Of a stretch of DNA of 5,872 nt, positions 5,114 through 5,872 are shown in pieces. The stretch's first letter is position 1. Each line of letters starts with the position of its first letter. The position numbers and the translations under genes are program-made. The notes beneath the pieces are model-generated. The model did not search any database and was not told where the DNA came from. It saw only the letters and a list, made by a program, of their open reading frames with translations. The DNA is taken from assembly GCA_009699165.1 (NCBI GenBank), contig WLOR01000083.1, positions 1 to 5,872 of the forward strand, given 5' to 3'. This DNA comes from Actinomycetota bacterium. Its GTDB lineage: Bacteria; Actinomycetota; Actinomycetes; Nanopelagicales; Nanopelagicaceae.

Positions 5114-5872
5114 GTGGGCGTTGAAACTGTAATTATTCTTGCAGCAGGCGATGGAACTCGTATGAAATCTAGCCAATCAAAGGTTCTTCATAGCGTTGCT
5201 GGCCGTTCGCTACTTGGACACGTACTCGCCGCCGTTGATCACGTTCAACCCCAACATATTCGCGTTGTTGTTGGCGCACATCGCGCGAGCGTTGAGGCCC
5301 ACATCGCGCAAATATCTCCCAAGGCGATGACAGTATTTCAAGAAGTACGCGGCGGGACTGGCCATGCAACGCAGTTAGCGCTCGCAGATCGCACACCAGC
5401 TGGCACAGTTCTGGTTTTAGCTGGCGATACACCGATGCTTACGGGCGCCTCTTTAGAGGCTTTTCTCGATGCACATAATGCTGGAAATTTTGCAGCATCT
5501 GTATTAACTGCCGAGCATCCTGAGCCAACTGGATATGGCCGAATTATTCGCGATGATAGCGATGAGCTACTGCGTATTGTTGAAGAGCGCGATGCAACGG
5601 ATGATGAGCGATTTATTGTTGAGATAAATTCAGGAGTCTATGCATTTGATGGAGCTAAGTTAGTGAGTGCAATCGGCCAACTGAATAATTCAAACTCCCA
5701 AGGTGAGCTCTACTTAACCGATGTCATTGGAATTTTAAAAACTGCAGGTGAATCAATCGCAGCGATTATGCTTGAAGACTTTATTGAGATTTTAGGCGTT
5801 AACGATCGCGTTCAATTAGCCGAGAGCGCCGCATTGTTACGAGATCGCATCAACGATCAATGGATGCGTGAC
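5114..5872 (+). CDS. glmU: Bifunctional N-acetylglucosamine-1-phosphate uridylyltransferase / glucosamine-1-phosphate acetyltransferase GlmU, 3'-truncated by window edge
   Basis: GlmU acetylates glucosamine-1-phosphate (C-terminal domain) and then couples the product to UTP (N-terminal domain) to give UDP-GlcNAc, the precursor of peptidoglycan and other cell-wall glycans. The 253 visible codons cover essentially the whole uridylyltransferase domain: LAAGDGTRM (9-17), KVLH (23-26), Q76 and GTGHA (81-85), AGDTP (103-107; D105 is the expected Mg ligand), GYGRI (140-144), VEE (156-158), INSG (171-174) and GVND (228-231; N230 is the second Mg ligand). The left-handed beta-helix acetyltransferase domain lies beyond the window. 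GTG at 5114 is the only start between the in-frame TAG at 5102 and the nucleotide-binding loop, so it is well fixed. No Shine-Dalgarno sequence is found at normal spacing. S22 replaces the usual Pro before KVLH, and G80 replaces the usual Leu before GTGHA. Confidence 0.95.
   Translation, partial: MGVETVIILAAGDGTRMKSSQSKVLHSVAGRSLLGHVLAAVDHVQPQHIRVVVGAHRASVEAHIAQISPKAMTVFQEVRGGTGHATQLALADRTPAGTVLVLAGDTPMLTGASLEAFLDAHNAGNFAASVLTAEHPEPTGYGRIIRDDSDELLRIVEERDATDDERFIVEINSGVYAFDGAKLVSAIGQLNNSNSQGELYLTDVIGILKTAGESIAAIMLEDFIEILGVNDRVQLAESAALLRDRINDQWMRD

Noticed and set aside
5169..5432. 87-codon ORF on the minus strand inside glmU
   Set aside because: It is antisense to conserved GlmU motifs, and its Gln/Arg-rich composition is what a reversed Ala/Val-rich gene gives.
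1..5872. A new defence, mobile or secretion system hidden among the genes
   Set aside because: Every stretch longer than 70 bases is occupied by a recognised housekeeping gene or tRNA; there are no repeats, integrase, att-like sites or unknown ORFs to support one.

Overview
The window is a compact block of housekeeping genes, all on the + strand. In order it holds a 5'-truncated rsmI (16S rRNA C1402 2'-O-methyltransferase), metG (methionyl-tRNA synthetase), tatD (TatD-family metal-dependent nuclease), rsmA/ksgA (16S rRNA A1518/A1519 dimethyltransferase), ispE (CDP-ME kinase of the MEP isoprenoid pathway), a tRNA-Gln(UUG) gene, and the first 253 codons of glmU, which runs off the right edge. 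I see no mobile element, CRISPR array, phage gene, toxin-antitoxin pair or unknown ORF, and no stretch over about 70 bases between genes.

The order rsmI-metG-tatD-(rpfB)-rsmA-ispE with glmU nearby is, from memory, an actinobacterial arrangement (compare the Mycobacterium tuberculosis Rv1003-Rv1018c region). The protein motifs fit too, for example the RsmA block around VANLPYNV and KAAWWA, and the proline-rich N-terminal extension of TatD. Base composition by eye is just under 50% GC, with free use of TTA leucine codons, which is low for this phylum. That would suit the streamlined freshwater acI/Nanopelagicales lineage (Planktophila-like). This placement is inference, not proof.

Positions 1-4957 look like one operon. 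The rsmI stop overlaps the metG start (GTGA), metG and tatD are 5 bases apart, tatD and rsmA overlap (ATGA), and rsmA and ispE are 21 bases apart with a modest Shine-Dalgarno sequence. Most of these genes serve translation: two 16S rRNA methylases and one aminoacyl-tRNA synthetase. TatD and IspE are linked by conserved position more than by pathway. Positions 4958-5026 are a short non-coding gap with two small inverted repeats. The tRNA then lies only 15 bases upstream of the glmU GTG start. GlmU makes UDP-GlcNAc for the cell wall.

I found no convincing new biological system. The points most worth a second look are the tRNA-glmU junction, where the glmU leader carries a near copy of the tRNA 5' acceptor strand and can form a hairpin with the tRNA 3' end; the atypical T-loop of the tRNA (A at position 54); and the absence of rpfB between tatD and rsmA.
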